From NCBI GenBank assembly GCA_036971475.1, contig JBAIZL010000007.1:34798002-34862001 (forward strand): 64,000 nucleotides of DNA, read 5' to 3'. The position numbers and the translations under genes are program-made. The notes under the pieces were generated by a model. That model ran no database searches and was not told the DNA's origin. It saw nothing but the letters and a program-made list of their open reading frames with translations. This document shows, piece by piece, positions 1 to 10,267 of this stretch (positions are counted from its first letter, which is position 1; every line of letters begins with the position of its first letter). This DNA comes from Prosapia bicincta. Taxonomy: Eukaryota > Arthropoda > Insecta > Hemiptera > Cercopidae.

Positions 1-549
1 ATTATCCTTCTCTTTGGGTGCCGGTTTCTTCTTAGTGTTTTTCTCAATGCATTTGTTTATCTTTGAAGGAGATTTATCATTTTCCTTAGTTTTTTTCTCA
101 ATGCATTTGTTTGCCTTTGAAAAAGATTTATTATTTTCTTTAGTTTTTTTCTCCTTGGATTTGTTTACCTTCGAAGGAGATTTAACATTTTCCTTAGTTT
201 TTTTCTCCTTGGATATGTTTACCTTCGAAGGAGATTTAACATTTTCTTTAGTTTTTTTCTCCTTGGATTTGTTTACCTTTGAAGGAGATTTAACATTTTC
301 TTTAGTTTTTTTCTCCTTGGATTTGTTTACCTTCGAAGGAGATTTACCATTTCCCCTTGTAGTATTATTAAAATTTTCATCTGAACCAATGTTTTTCAAG
401 GTTACTTTTGACTTAGATTGTTTCAGATTCTGTGTTGAATTTGTCAAGACTGGTTCAGGTTTATTATTTTTTACTGCTGTTTTTATACACTTTTCTTTTT
501 CCTGTTTTTTTGTAAGTTGTTTCCTTTCTCTTAGCGAAACATTCAACTT
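1..549 (-). CDS. Host gene, 3'-most exon seen (Lys-rich repeat exon, runs off the left edge)
   Basis: This minus-strand reading frame has no stop over 183 codons. It begins after a good acceptor (pyrimidine run then ccag, 550-553) and is open at the window edge. It starts in phase 0, which matches the phase-0 end of the exon at 1865-1923. The protein is very basic. From about 345 down to 30 it holds six copies of an 18-residue unit (54 bp of DNA) reading roughly KSPSKVNKSKEKKTKENV; the two units nearest the edge are the most diverged. The plus strand also gives a long open frame (14-622), but this is a shadow of the repeat. A disordered, Lys/Ser-rich nuclear tail is inferred. I do not recognise the family. 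Confidence 0.6.
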
Positions 550-784
550 CTGGAAAAAAATTAATTATATTATAAAAATATTATTTATAAAACATACTAC
601 CAAAAATATCTGTTTTTATTAATTATTTTAAAAAGTTTTTGAGGAATTTATTTTTATTTTGAATCATAATTATAGTGCTATCAATAAAAGTTATAAAGCT
701 TGAAAAGTTATTTGCATCTTCAAATTATAAAATAAACTTTTTAATTTAAAAAATTAAACTTTTATTATTATATTATGTGAAAAA

Positions 785-1396
785 TATAAATACATACAGC
801 TATATGCATTGTAATAATACATACAGCTGTATGCATTGTAATAATACATACAGCTATATGCATTGTAATAATACATACAGCTGTATGCATTGTAATAATA
901 CATACAGCCGTATGCATTGTAATAATACATACGGCCGTATGCATTGTAATAATACATACAGCTGTATGCATTGTAATAATACATACAGCCGTATGCATTG
1001 TAATAATACATACAGCCGTATGCATTGTAATAATACATACAGCCGTATGCATTGTAATAATACATACAGCGTATGCATTGTAATAATACATACAGCTGTA
1101 TACATTGTAATAATACATACAGCTGTATGCATTGTAATAATACATACAGCTATATGCATTGTAATAATACATACAGCTGTATGCATTGTAATAATACATA
1201 CAGCTGTATGCATTGTAATAATACATACAGCTGTATGCATTGTAATAATACATACAGCTGTATGCATTGTAATAATACATACAGCTGTATGCATTGTAAT
1301 AATACATACAGCTGTATGCATTGTAATAATACATACAGCTATATGCATTGTAATAATACACATAGCTATATGCATTGTAATAATACACATAGCAGT
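785..1396. repeat. 27-bp satellite with an internal palindrome, about 22 copies
   Basis: The unit is cattgtaataata plus the 14-bp perfect palindrome catacagctgtatg. Variation is concentrated in the palindrome (agct, agcc, ggcc or agcta centres). All six frames stay open across it because the unit is 27 bp and lacks stops, so the long reading frames on both strands here are not genes. It lies in the intron between the exons at 1865-1923 and 1-549. Confidence 0.93.
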
Positions 1397-1399
1397 AAT

Positions 1400-1690
1400 A
1401 CAAACTTTTATTTGTATTTGGAGTTTTTTTGTCTTGTATATCTTGCGATTTTAAAAAAATGTTTCTATTTATATGACAAAAAAAACCATTACTTACTGAT
1501 ATTTTTAGCAGACGCGTTTCACATTAGATCAGTGCATTGTTCAATAGTCAATAGTGCTAAAATATCAGTAAGTAGTGATTTATTTTACCAAGTGATAGCA
1601 ATAAAAACAAACAATTCTACTCTGGTGATGCACAACTTCGAAAGAAGTTTATTACATTACAGAAGTTTAACTAAATTGTGTAATAAAAGT
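1400..1690. mobile_element. PLE family B terminus fragment with a 26-bp hairpin
   Basis: The segment ccattacttactgatattttt-agcagacgcg at about 1485-1520 matches the termini at 6550-6600, 8190-8240 and 27510-27545. About 45 bp downstream the start recurs inverted (tgctaaaatatcagtaagtagtg, 1555-1582), so the fragment folds into a hairpin. It directly abuts the 27-bp satellite. Confidence 0.65.
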
Positions 1691-1695
1691 ATTCG

Positions 1696-1850
1696 TTGAT
1701 TCCATCTTCAGGTGAGCTACTGAAAATGGGACACATCTCCCGAAACGGCCGTCCCCAACAAATACAAGTGCTACTATAGGCAAGTTTTAAAATATTTACA
1801 AGTGTTTTTAGTAATAAAAGTGTTTACTTACTGATATGTTTGAGTTGTTT
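1696..1850 (+). mobile_element. Solo PLE family A terminus
   Basis: It contains gggacacatctcccgaaac followed by ggccgtc and ends ctactataggcaag. The same block follows the intact PLE-A coding regions at 26280-26345 and 42000-42065. No coding sequence is attached. It sits 15 bp from the exon at 1865-1923, so the insertion lies almost on the splice donor. Confidence 0.7.
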
Positions 1851-1864
1851 GAAGTGGTTTTTAC

Positions 1865-1923
1865 CTGAGGAAGAACATCACATTCTGTACTGATAGTGTC
1901 ATTTTGTCCAAGCTTTTTTTTAA
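1865..1923 (-). CDS. Host gene internal exon, 59 bp
   Basis: The acceptor is tatttgtttag (1924-1934) and the donor CAG|GTAAAA. Entered in phase 1 (two bases completing a codon) it reads open for 19 codons and leaves in phase 0. This is what is needed to join the exon ending at 10184 (one spare base) to the exon starting at 549 (phase 0). The other two frames do not bridge these phases. The exon is short and has no recognised domain. Confidence 0.5.
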
Positions 1924-2454
1924 CTAAACAAATAATAGGTAAATTATATTGAATAACCAATTATTTCTTCTGTCGTTGCTAAATATTGACAAATTATTCT
2001 TTGTAGTAACTTAGCTAGATATTAATAAATTTAATTTTTTAATAAGTTTAAAGTTATAAGTAAAAAATTTATACAATTTTAAGATTACCAAAAGCTCACA
2101 ATTTATATTCTCTTCATACAATTTATTTGAATTCTAAGGTTATTTACATCTACCTGAAATTTAGGATTTTAGTGTTTTAGCTGGGTACTAAAAACTTCCC
2201 AAGAAACACAAAAAAGAGTTTTGCACTTGAGACTGAAACATGTTAAGGCAATGTTAGTAACTTTTTATGAATAGAGTCACTGGAGCTAAGAATTGGGTAT
2301 CTTATGATCCTCTGAATCAACAACAATCAATGGAATTGAGGCACACTTAATAAAACAAAAAACATTTTAAACTCATGCACAGTGTTTTGGGATAGAAAGA
2401 AGTTCTCTTAGTCAATTTTTTAAACAATTTTCTAATTATTGGAGAAAACGTTTA

Positions 2455-2755
2455 ATAAAAATTGAATAAATGATAAAATGGTTGATTATCAAGTCATTTA
2501 TTTAAATAATTTATTTAGCACTAGTTAAATAAACTGGACTCGATAATCAACCATTTTATCATTTATTCAATACTTATTTCTAGTGCTTAAATAAACATGA
2601 ATTTAATAAAAATTGAATAAATAATAAAACTGTTGATTATTTAACGAATCATTTATTTAGCACTAGTTAAATAAACTTGACTCAATAATCAACAGTTTTA
2701 TCATTTATTCAATACTTATTTCTAGTGCTCAAATAAAGATGAATTTAATAAAAAT
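2455..2755. repeat. Two tandem copies of a 29-bp-stem hairpin
   Basis: Copy 1 arms are 2462-2490 and 2542-2570, a perfect 29-bp inverted repeat. Copy 2 arms are 2613-2640 and 2685-2712, with one mismatch in 28 bp. The unit of about 150 bp is repeated once. The copies differ at paired stem positions: tgg against cca in copy 1, ctg against cag in copy 2. Probably a foldback or MITE duplication; no coding content. Confidence 0.85.
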
Positions 2756-3355
2756 TGTTATAAAAGAATATACATCATGAATATTCTTATACAGCAGAAT
2801 AAATGTTATAGAACACTCTCAACTGACATTATTTTTACTGCATGACAATGCTTTGACTGGAAATAATTCAATCACTCTAAATGGAGTCTCGTTCACAGAT
2901 TTTACTCATCACCTCACAGATACCTCAGTGAATTTGTATTAATTTAATGATACACCAGGATTTTCATTTAACTTCATCATTACAACTAAGAAGTAGACAA
3001 TTTCTTTGTAATAGGACAGGCTTATAAATAAGACAGGGTTAGCACTGAGCTGAGACTTTGATATGGAAGCTCCAAATCCAAGAAATACAAACAGAACTTA
3101 CTTTCTGAATGTACGATACATTTGGTAATACGAAAAATAAAATAATATATTGTTAAATTAACTGTTTATTCAACACGTTGACTGCAAATGACGAAACCTA
3201 TTACTGGGTACCTGCTGATTGGTAACTTCTATTAGTTTACACTCTCCCAAGATATACATTAGGGTAGGTAAAAAAAAAATAATGTTTTCTTTTTTTTTAC
3301 GCTATACCATGGAAAACTTGCTTCTAGGGTAGACAAGTAAAAAAAAAATTACACA
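2756..3355. other. Intron, nothing recognised
   Basis: AT-rich sequence without an open frame, RNA gene or recognisable repeat on either strand. Confidence 0.5.
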
Positions 3356-5193
3356 TTGAGCCCCCGCCTAGCGCATCATACTTAAAATGTTGGTTTTTTC
3401 AGAAATCAATCCATTTTTCAATTATTTTTACAGTGCTTAGCCAATAATATTTCAAAATGCTATAGCGAAAATTGTTAATTAAAGATTTAAAGAATACCAA
3501 ATAATGTGAAACAGACAATATCTCTTAATTTGCGGTAGCGCAAAAGACTCAAATATCATTAAATTATTGCCTTTATATAAACTGCTGTAGCCTCAAGGGT
3601 GCTGAAAGATGTAGGTATCTTAACAAATGATGACCATTCCCATGTTGTTCATAAAAGTAAAATAAGAATAGGAAATAAAAACTAAACACAGAGAGCTTCA
3701 AAACCAGAACACAGAAGAATGCAAACCCCTCCAAGATCATTACTTCAATGGAAGGAAGGATAATACCCTTATAATTGAGAAAGTCAACAAAAAATGTTTT
3801 AGAAGCACAATAAAAGAAAAAGATTATTCCATAATACAAGAACCTGGATCTATTTATGTAGACCATGTCACACCTTATAGTAGATATGCTCAAGACATCG
3901 CTCATATAAATTATACTTACATCTTACTTCTTAGTACGGGCGTCCAGCATCAATCATAGCCGATGGCCAGGTGTCCAATGTACGCGGCACAAGCAAGCTG
4001 CCAGTGTTAATATAAATTATCTCATATAAATTATCGCTTATAATATTACCTCTTATATGACGGAAGATGGTATTTCTTTAGACAAATTTGACGTAGTGGG
4101 ATGTGACGATACCCTTACAAACACGGGTTAGAAAAATGGTGCGATGCATAATTGAAAAACAAGTAAAACAAGACTCCTGCAGTGGGGAATATTCCTCTTG
4201 CATTTCAACGAGTTGCCATTTCGGCATTTATTTCAAACCCTAAAGGGTGAAACAAATGGGCTGTCATTTACTGGCCCAATTGGCACCCAACTTCATAAGC
4301 GTGAAAAGCTTTCAACAGCTGATTTTGTTAGTTTTGATTGTGAATTATAAGACATAATCACACTCTATTGAGTAAAGATCAACAGAACGGTAACTTCTAG
4401 ACATAAGTAGTGAAAGTCAAACAACTGGTGGAACACCACTGAAATTACACCACCATCATTGTTATGGAGAGTATCTGATGAAGAAGTTTGGGTTAAAATC
4501 ACTGTTGGTGAAACTCCTGAGGAATGGAACTTTGGAAAATTTCCGTCTCACACGTAAGTGTGGAACGCTGCGTTAAGTTAGTGGCTCAAGCATCTCAAAA
4601 TGTCGTCGGCACTAAGGAACGAGATGGTTTCATAAGATCCACAGTAGCATCCAGAGCTTTGATGCCAAAGTTTGACAGCTAGTTGAACTTCAACTGGAAC
4701 TACTCAGAAATAGTGAGTAAACGACGTCCATCCAGTTGAAAAAAATATTTTATTTGTTTCAATTGCTGGGCTGTAATTTTGTTTTTTGTTTTTTTTTCAA
4801 TTAAACATGTTATTAAAATTATAAAATAAATAACAGACATTTGTTATTTTATTTATATTCTTAAGATACACGTACGATAATAAAATTACAACTAAATGGA
4901 GTGTTAAGTAAAAACACAAAAATAGATTGTGCTATTAACACAGAACACAGCATGCTAGACCATGCCTTGCTTAAAGTGCTTGTATGTGCATTTTACTGAT
5001 TTTTGAGTCTTTAGCGCTACCGGAAATTGAAATATTTTTACAGTATTAATTTGGTTTTGTGTTTCTTAACCCATTTAATAAAAGATTTTCACTATAGCAC
5101 TACAAAATATTATTGTTTAGGCACTGTAAAGATACTTGTAAATGACTTATTTTCGAAAAACAAAAAAAGTACGATGCGCTAGCTAGGGGTTAA
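3356..5193. mobile_element. TTAA-type DNA element with about 200-bp terminal inverted repeats
   Basis: The right end reads (as complement) ttaacccctagctagcgcat and the left end ttgagcccccgcctagcgcat. Homology continues inward for about 200 bp on both sides (3359-3560 against 4985-5190), including shared blocks such as acagtgc, aataatattt and ggtagcgc. A TTAA target with a CCCCTAG-like end points to the piggyBac group; the left target is mutated to TTGA. No transposase frame was found, so it looks non-autonomous. The interior (4060-4730) is GC-richer and looks like decayed coding sequence that I cannot name. Confidence 0.6.
3901..4034 (-). mobile_element. Short insertion of about 106 bp flanked by a 14-bp direct repeat
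   Basis: ctcatataaattat occurs at 3901-3914 and again at 4021-4034. The interval between them is GC-richer than its surroundings. On the minus strand it ends in an A/G-rich tail (aagaagtaagatgtaag). The target duplication and tail suggest a 5'-truncated LINE or SINE 3' end nested in the TTAA element. The family is unknown. Confidence 0.5.
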
Positions 5194-5428
5194 ATATATA
5201 TTTAGTTTTTACTTATCTACAAAATAAAATTTTTATTTGTTGACCTAAGTAGGAATTGACTTTTCTTTAAGAATATTTTCTTATCTATATTACTTAATCT
5301 GTCCCCCCCCCCCCCAACTCTAGCATAAAGTACCAACAGTTGCCTTATGTTCATCACATCAAGGGAAACCCATTGAAACCCTGCAACCTGAGTTTACTTA
5401 ATGTCCAGTTTAATTTGCTTTGACTGTA

Positions 5429-6034
5429 TTAACCTTTTCACGAGCACTCCCAAACATACTCGTTCGCGGACTCGTGCGCAGTGTAGGAGCACACCCGAGA
5501 ATACTCTATTTGAAATTTCTTCTGTCAGAGCATACGCAATTATATTCTTTTTTGTCAAATGTCATTAATACACCATCTATTGGTTAATATTTGAACTTCT
5601 TCGGTATTTGTTAGGCCATCTATTGGTCATTATTTGAACTTCTTTGGTGTCATCTGCTAGGCCATCTATTGGTAAATAATCGAAGTAACTTTTCTGTAAT
5701 GTTTTTTGATCAACCATCTGGAAATCAGCTGACATTTCATGTTTGTCAGACAGGAAGTGTTTTTGTATGTATTTAACCTGTTATTTACCTATATTTGCCA
5801 ATGTTGTTTGTATAAAAATTGACATAACATCTCTTCGTAGGTAAGTTTAAGTTGGAAATTAACAAAAAAAATTTTTTGAAGAATAAATAGGGGTTTTGTA
5901 TTTTATTTATTTTTTATTTATTATTTGGAACATTAAAAGTTAAAATATCTCAAAATCAGGAAAATATTTTTTAAAAAAACCTCGCTCCTATAGGTGACGC
6001 TAGTATTGAGAAACCCCGCTCCTGAAAAGGTTAA
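5429..6034. mobile_element. TTAA-flanked MITE, 606 bp, piggyBac-like
   Basis: TTAA at 5429-5432 and 6031-6034 brackets the inverted ends ccttttcacgagc and gctcctgaaaagg (12 of 13 match). Inside are three tandem copies of a unit of about 55 bp around ccatctattggt (5570-5690). There is no coding capacity. The ends differ from those of the piggyBac at 38603, so this is a separate family. Confidence 0.75.
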
Positions 6035-6525
6035 GTGCTGGTGATAGAGCTATTGTATTAATGTCAATTTGTCACTTTTTTTATACGTGGATGATTTTGT
6101 ACTTTATTTTGGCTCCCATTCTGTGGTAGATACAGTTAAAAATTGGTATTCAATTTTAGGATTTATATATTAAATGTCACTGAAAATATAATGCTTTTTA
6201 ATAAACTAAATGGGTAAAATATATCATTTTGTACAATTAGGTGTTTTCCTTGTACATACAAAAATTATATCATTTTACAGTAAAATTAACATTTTAAAAT
6301 CAAACCTCATTATTTTAATTCCAAAACAACTATTTGAATACATACTGTTTCCTGTGAGATTAGATCATCATGTAATTCATTTTGAGTTTTGATTTCTTGG
6401 TTACTTATATCATAAAACACATACCAGGACCTGTGTCAGGATTTTAACCAAATAACTGGATGTTTAAATTAAAGTAACAATAAGTCTTGCAATAATTGTG
6501 TTGTACATCATAAGGTTTTTTTAAT

Positions 6526-8275
6526 TACTACTTTTGGTATCATTTGGCAAAAAAACCACTACTTACTGATATTTTTCAGCAGACGCATTTTGCACTAGAT
6601 GAGTGCTTTGTTCAATGCTGTAGATCATGGACAAGACTGTTCCTCAGGTGTTGTATTGGTGTGAGTCTGTGGTGTACAAATTATAATTGAACACATAATT
6701 ATCAACTAATCTTTGAACAATAATACACCACAGAACACCAATACACCACAGACTCACACCAATACAACACACCTGAGCAAGTCTTGTATGTGACTCACAC
6801 CAATACACCACAGACACACACCAATACAATACACCTGAGCAACAGTCTTGTATGTGACTCACACCAATACACCACAGACTCACACCAATACAACACACCT
6901 GAGCAACAGTCTTGTACGCGACTCACACCAATACGCCACAGACTCACACCAATACAACACACCTGAACAACAGTCTTGTATGTGACTCACACCAATACAC
7001 CATATAACACCAGACTCACACCAATACAACACACCTGAGCAACAGTCTTGTTTGTGACTCACACCAATACACCATAGAACACCACAGACTCACACCAATA
7101 CAACACACCTGAGCAACAGTCTTGTATGTGACTCACACCAATACAACACACCTGAGCAACAGTTTTGTACGTGACTCACACCAATACACCACAGAACACC
7201 ACAGACTCACACCAATACAATACACCTGAGCAACAGTCTTGTATGTGACTCACACCAATACACCACAGACTCACACCAATACAACACACCTGAGCAACAG
7301 TCTTGTACGTGACTCACACCAATACACCATAGAACACCAGACTCACACCAATACAACACACCTGAGCAACAGTCTTGTACATGACTCACACCAATACACC
7401 ATAGAACACCAGACTCACACCAATATAACACACCTGAGCAACAGTCTTGTATGTGACTCACACCAATACACCACAGACTCACACCAATACAACACACCTG
7501 AGCAACAGTCTTGTACGTGACTCACACCAATACACCACAGAACACGACAGACTCACACCAATACAATACACCTGAGCAACAGTCTTGTACGTGACTCGCA
7601 CCAATACACCACAGACTCACACCAATACAACACACCTGAGCAACAGTCTTATATGTGACTCACACCAATACACCATAGAACACCAGACTCACACCAATAC
7701 AACACACCTTAGCAACAGTCTTGTATGTGACTCACACCAATACACCATAGAACACCGTCTTCACACCAATACAACACACCTGAGCAACAGTCTTGTATGT
7801 GACTCACACCAATACACCATAGAACACCACAGACTCACACCAATACAACACACCTGAGCAACAGTCTTGAAAGGTGACTCACACCAATACCCCACAGAAC
7901 ACCACAGACTCACACCAATATAACACACCTGAGCAACAGTCTTGTACGTGACTCACACCAATACACCACAGAACACCACAGACTCACACCAATACAACAC
8001 ACCTGAGCAACAGTCTTGTACGTGACTCATACCAATACGCCATAGAACACCAGACTCACACCAATACAACACACCTGAGCAACAGTCTTGTATGTGACTC
8101 ACACCAATACACCACAGAACACCACAGACTCACACCAATACAACACACCTGAGCAACAGTCTTGTACGTGACTCAAACCATTGAACAATGCTCAGATGAA
8201 GTGCGAAACACGTCGACTGAAAAATATCAGTAAGTAGTGATTTTTTATTCCATGTAATACCAGAAGTAGTAATTA
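6526..8275. mobile_element. Inverted PLE family B terminus pair enclosing a satellite
   Basis: The left terminus (6526-6660, inverted) and right terminus (8150-8270) are imperfect inverted copies. They share taattactactt, the cactacttactgatatttttcag block and the accacagactcacacc block. The same terminus lies at the 3' end of the PLE at 48548-49810, which identifies the family. Only termini and tandem repeats remain; no RT or endonuclease is present. Confidence 0.7.
6655..8170. repeat. Satellite array from the PLE-B 3' terminus, about 21 variable units
   Basis: The unit is built from accacagactcacaccaata, caacacacctgagcaacagt and cttgtatgtga, with length varying from about 48 to 78 bp by presence or absence of the cacca(ta/ca)gaaca segment. 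The single-copy parent is visible at 49728-49790, just after the PLE-B coding region. Open frames on both strands across the array are repeat artefacts. Confidence 0.9.
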
Positions 8276-8384
8276 ATTTTTGTGAATAATTTATAAATTC
8301 AATAATTTGTGAAAGTTCTTAAATGAATTAGAGTGATTTATGCTGACTTGATTCAACGTACATAATCAGAATCCAGATATTTAA

Positions 8385-8535
8385 TATTAAACTATATTTA
8401 AAAAGTACTTAACCAAGTGAATACGTAATGGCTTACTTGCTGACGCGTTTCAAAATATTTGTTTTTTTTTAAGAAGCTAACCCTCTACTTTTTAAATATA
8501 GTTTAATCAGTGAATTCAAGATGATTACATCATGA
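8385..8535. mobile_element. PLE family C terminus, inverted pair
   Basis: actatatttaaaaagtactta ... tacttgctgacgcgtttcaaaa is followed by ctaaccctctact and an inverted ttttaaatatagtttaatcag with gaattcaagatgattacatc. The same blocks occur at 22085-22300, 23560-23690, 27005-27140, 32310-32640, 45330-45410 and 63340-63460. Confidence 0.65.
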
Positions 8536-9204
8536 AAATTTAATATTAATACTAATAGTACTCTAGTAATTTTTAAATTTTAAATTGATTCTGTCACTAT
8601 CAGTGGAACAAAAAAGTATGAGGACATAAAAGGAAAGAGAGCTCTACAAGATATTTGTTCAAGTGGAGAAGGTGAATAAAAAAATATTAACACTTTGAAA
8701 CCTAGCCCCTTAATAGGCACCCGTCTTTATCTGCCTGGAGGTTTTTAGATAGAATATAAAAAATTCCTGACCTATAATAAATACCATATTTACAACAAAT
8801 TATACATTTTTGTAAACAGAATGAAACCAACTTTCAGGAAATATATACATAGTAATTGATTATTTACATAAAGATATACTTTGAAAAATGTAAAAAAAAT
8901 AATAAAATAGCATCACTGCACTTCAATATACATATTTTACATTGGAATTAAAATAAATATTACATTTTGTTTTAAAACTAATAGAAAATGTAATTTAGAA
9001 ATATTTCTTCTAAAATGTGGAAAATTTTTTAAAATCGGGTCATTTACATTTCCATTCAGTTCATCAATGAAAGATATGTTGATTGTACTTCAACCTAAAT
9101 TGGTTTCACTGTCACTGTCTAAAATCAACATATCTTGTATTCAATCGCCTACCCAAGTCTCTTTAGCTATTAATATCTATAACGTAATATCTCTAATAAT
9201 AAAA
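8536..9204. other. Intron, nothing recognised
   Basis: AT-rich intronic sequence. The 61-codon plus-strand frame at 9067-9252 runs into the family F terminus and shows no sign of being a gene. Confidence 0.5.
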
Positions 9205-9662
9205 ATTACTTATTACACTTTTGCTATTACTTGTGATCAGACTTTTTGTTAACTAAAGGTTGTTAAATTGCTGTGGAAGAAACGTTTTCGTCTTACGACT
9301 TCTTCAGCCTTGTATTTTTGTTGCTACTATTTTTGTGGTACTATTTTTTGAAAGTTAGTGATGTGATCGAAGAGTATGTGTGATCATCTGTGCCGTGTTT
9401 GTTCCTTTATGACATCCTAAATAAAAAATGACATCCAAAATGAACCAACACGGCACAGATCACACATACTCTTCAATCACATCGCTTCAAAAAATGGTAC
9501 CAAAGAAGCACAACTGCAGCATTCTTAGCGGCAAAAATACGAGGCTGAAGAAGTCGCAAGACAAAAACGTTTCCTCCAAGTGTAAGTTAACAATTTAACA
9601 AGCTTTAGTTAACAAAAAGTCTGGTCGCAAGTAATAGCAAAAGTGTATCAAGTAATTAATTA
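9205..9662. mobile_element. Family F inverted terminus pair (PLE-like)
   Basis: Inverted arms of about 130 bp: the left begins cacttttgctattacttg and gttaactaaaggttgtt, and the right carries the complement ending at about 9655. Each arm contains a hammerhead-like core. The centre (9370-9500) holds a second inverted pair, with tgatcatctgtgccgtg against cacggcacagatca. The assignment to PLEs is by analogy with families A to E, because no RT fragment is attached. Confidence 0.6.
9275..9311 (-). ncRNA. Hammerhead-ribozyme-like motif, family F
   Basis: On the minus strand: stem I 5' AAGG; core CTGAAGA (9307-9301), which fits CUGANGA; one unpaired A; stem II GTC-loop GTAA-GAC; GAA (9289-9287); stem III AACGTT (AA/TT with CG loop); U at the cleavage position; stem I 3' CTTCC. 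The mirror copy at 9541-9577 has better stem I pairing (GAGG/CCTC) but its G12 is changed to A, so it is probably dead. PLEs are known to carry hammerhead motifs in their terminal repeats. Confidence 0.6.
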
Positions 9663-10183
9663 ACAGCCAGCTTGTCATGAACAGCAACAAGATTTCGATA
9701 TTTAATAAAAATTAAATAACTGAAAGATAAATTAAAGCGAAAAACAACAATCTTGAAGCCCAAAGAAAATTGCACAAACTACAAGTTAAATAAATGACGA
9801 ATAAATAAAATTTAGCACTTTATCTGACCAAACATCTGTCAAACAAATGTCTGATAGCTCTCAATTACCACACTCAACTAAATAAGCTTTTGTTCATAAA
9901 ATAAACTCTGAATGGCCAAAAGTAAAGACATGTAAAATAGAATAACCAATATAAAAAACAATATTGACAAAACTGAGCATATGCGGGAATTACGTTGCTG
10001 TGGAAATAAATACAAGAACCCAAACTATAAACAGGCGTAGGGAACTAGAGTTAATTAAATGGGCGAATCTATATTCAGGCATAGGCTTGAAAGTATTAAT
10101 AAATAATTTGAAGGAATTGAAGAAAATATTGAGCAAGATGAAATAAATTTGGTTTACCAATTCAAAATTTGAGTAATACTTAC
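9663..10183. other. Intron, nothing recognised
   Basis: AT-rich; overlapping small frames on opposite strands (9964-10211) partly shadow the adjacent exon. No repeat recognised. Confidence 0.45.
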
Positions 10184-10267
10184 GCCAGTACTGGGTTGTT
10201 GGTTTTACCACTCTGCCCCTGGAGCTTACATAAGAATTTATTCCCTTAGATTGACCACAGTTATTTT
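10184..10267 (-). CDS. Host gene internal exon, 84 bp, with a CENP-C-motif-like segment
   Basis: The acceptor is gttttag and the donor C|GTAAGT. Only the phase-1 frame is open, and that is the phase left by the exon at 13172-13244. It encodes 27 residues ending SSRGRVVKPTTQYW. The R-x-R...KP...YW pattern resembles the CENP-C motif of kinetochore and Mis18BP1-type proteins, but the P-to-Y spacing is one residue longer than in the forms I know. The splice assignment is good; the functional reading is weak. Confidence 0.6.

Noticed and set aside
14..622. 202-codon plus-strand frame with Phe/Leu repeats
   Set aside because: It is the antisense of the Lys-rich coding repeat. The minus-strand frame has a splice acceptor with the right phase, the plus strand has none.
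754..1699. Several long Tyr/Asn/Cys-rich frames on both strands
   Set aside because: Artefact of a 27-bp satellite unit that lacks stops; all frames show the same short peptide repeat.
3573..3905. 110-codon minus-strand frame
   Set aside because: Hydrophobic and low in complexity, lies inside the TTAA element, with no splice or domain support.
3915..4020. tRNA or other small RNA gene
   Set aside because: No cloverleaf or A/B boxes found; the flanking duplication points to a transposed fragment.
5303..5316. Poly-C tract as a regulatory element
   Set aside because: Simple homopolymer in an intron with no supporting context.
6644..7857. Repetitive Cys/Trp or Thr/His-rich small frames
   Set aside because: Open only because of the PLE-B satellite unit; they break with every unit-length change.
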